Positions 4,376 through 5,305 of a stretch of DNA of 5,305 nucleotides are shown piece by piece (within the stretch, counting starts at the first letter, position 1; each line of letters starts with the position of its first letter). Under the pieces are notes generated by a model that saw only the letters and a program-made list of their open reading frames with translations, did no database searches and was not told where the DNA came from. The translations under genes and the position numbers were made by a program. The DNA lies in NCBI GenBank assembly GCA_001791035.1, contig MGDX01000002.1, positions 21,287 through 26,591 of the forward strand, in the 5' to 3' direction. Source of the DNA: Candidatus Uhrbacteria bacterium RIFCSPHIGHO2_02_FULL_53_13. GTDB taxonomy: Bacteria; Patescibacteriota; Patescibacteriia; UBA9934; UBA11717.

Positions 4376-5305
4376 TCATGAGCTGGCTCTCCCTGAATGT
4401 GTTTTGATGAAGGCGGCCGGCAGATAATCAGCAATGCTTGTATGCCAACGCCAGGCCTCAACCTCTTTGTACAGCGATCCCAGTGTACCTTGCGAATGAG
4501 CATACTGTTGAACATTTGATCCTTCGGCATCTATGAATCTATCTCTCAATAGTGAATCTGAAACAACCACCGAGGTGATATCTTCAAGGCGTAATTCATC
4601 TGCGAAAACTTCCTTTTCACCCTCACAATAATCGTCTTGGTTCGGATCTCGAAAACTCATACGCTCTGTTGGGATCACCGCTTCTACATACACTTGTTCT
4701 AATCCGGTTCTTTCCGATTCGATTCTTGATAGAATCGGACCACCAACGCTCAACGCGACAAACGGCGTGAATTGTCGCGCCATCCCTCCACCATACGCTA
4801 TATGGAGCTGCCTCTCGGGAATGTGTTTTCTGAAAACATCGCGAATAAACTGGTAGTCCTTGCCTTTTAATGCCTGCAGTAACGCTGTGCTCATCTCCGG
4901 AAAGGCAACCGTTAACGCTTCTTCGACCGTGCCTATCTTTTCTTCGTAGTCAACGAATTTTTGTTCACCCTCTGCATCCACGTGCTCAAGATACCTGATA
5001 CATATATCGTAGATAGACTGTTTTGGATCTTGCATGTCATCAACGGCGTCAAAATCGCGACGCGTTTGTCTCCCCACTTCCACCATTCTCAAAAACTGTT
5101 TATACGGCATGTAGCGATAATAGCGAACGGGACGCCCCGACATATCATGTGGCGCGCTCTTCAGCATAGCTTTCCTTCGCTCCCGAGAAAAAAGTTTATC
5201 TAAAACGTGCTGTTTCTCTTGTTGGTTCGTGAAGCGCAATTCGGCTAACAATTTACAATATTCACAATCTGCAAAAGGACGGCTATGAGGACAGAAATCT
5301 TTTTG
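4376..5305 (-). CDS. Uncharacterised protein with N-terminal Cys motif and ADP-ribosyltransferase-like core (5' end outside window)
   Basis: The frame is open to the window edge, so the TTG at 5251 is not the start; at least 309 residues are coded. Just upstream of that TTG the protein reads CPH-SRPFAD-CEYC (5293-5255), a C-x8-C-x2-C pattern (plus a His) suggesting a zinc knuckle. Counting from TTG as 1, a helical charged region leads to VRYYRYMPYKQFLRMVEVG (42-60). A helical insert (75-145) follows, then FTPFVALSVGG (161-171) and VYVEAVIP (187-194), and EGEKEVFADELRLEDITSVVV (210-230). The order of an Arg on a strand, an aromatic/Ser strand, then E-x-E (E212, E214) before a closing strand is that of R-S-E ADP-ribosyltransferases, which move ADP-ribose from NAD+ to a target. 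The S-T-S motif is weak (ALS), so this is a fold-level guess. DUF2971-type proteins are an alternative. No membrane segment is visible. A hairpin terminator follows. Confidence 0.6.
   Translation of the reverse strand, partial: QKDFCPHSRPFADCEYCKLLAELRFTNQQEKQHVLDKLFSRERRKAMLKSAPHDMSGRPVRYYRYMPYKQFLRMVEVGRQTRRDFDAVDDMQDPKQSIYDICIRYLEHVDAEGEQKFVDYEEKIGTVEEALTVAFPEMSTALLQALKGKDYQFIRDVFRKHIPERQLHIAYGGGMARQFTPFVALSVGGPILSRIESERTGLEQVYVEAVIPTERMSFRDPNQDDYCEGEKEVFADELRLEDITSVVVSDSLLRDRFIDAEGSNVQQYAHSQGTLGSLYKEVEAWRWHTSIADYLPAAFIKTHSGRASS

Overview
The window reads as a bacterial chromosome fragment from a lineage using the standard genetic code: all genes stop normally and TGA is a true stop. Gene style suggests Patescibacteria/CPR or a similar reduced lineage. 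The genes are small, Shine-Dalgarno sites are almost absent, and several proteins look like divergent or stripped-down family members. The 101-residue protein after murD also resembles small uncharacterised proteins I associate with CPR genomes. This placement is an inference from style and recall, not from a marker gene.

Layout. The plus strand opens with the C-terminal part of MurD (cell-wall precursor ligase), overlapped by 4 bp by the small uncharacterised gene. A near-consensus sigma-70-type promoter starts on that gene's stop codon and faces a 36-residue, very basic mini-ORF. Positions 957-1170 hold intergenic repeats: 7-bp tandem units on both sides of a nested MITE-like inverted repeat. 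A two-way hairpin terminator at 1180-1215 separates this from a minus-strand block. In transcription order that block is a solitary helicase-C-like protein (3552-2980), a membrane-anchored LytR-CpsA-Psr (LCP)-like protein (2939-1614) and an HU-type DNA-binding protein (1514-1230).

The most striking segment is 3546-3931. It is a self-contained plus-strand cassette among minus-strand genes: a strong promoter with a dyad in its spacer, a clear Shine-Dalgarno site, an 84-codon acidic ORF with almost exclusive G/C at third positions, and a perfect 11-bp GC hairpin. Its codon use is unlike anything around it and points to transfer from a high-GC donor such as an actinobacterium.

Beyond it lie two more minus-strand genes. 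One encodes a stand-alone Smr-domain protein (4303-3962). The other is an incomplete gene (5305-4376) whose frame is open to the window edge. Its product carries a Cys-rich putative zinc motif, followed by R, S and E-x-E signatures compatible with an ADP-ribosyltransferase fold.

Functionally the window combines cell-envelope genes (murD, LCP) with nucleic-acid proteins (HU, helicase-C relic, Smr). Two proteins, the high-GC acidic protein and the Cys-motif/ART-like protein, have no assigned function and are the best candidates for something new.
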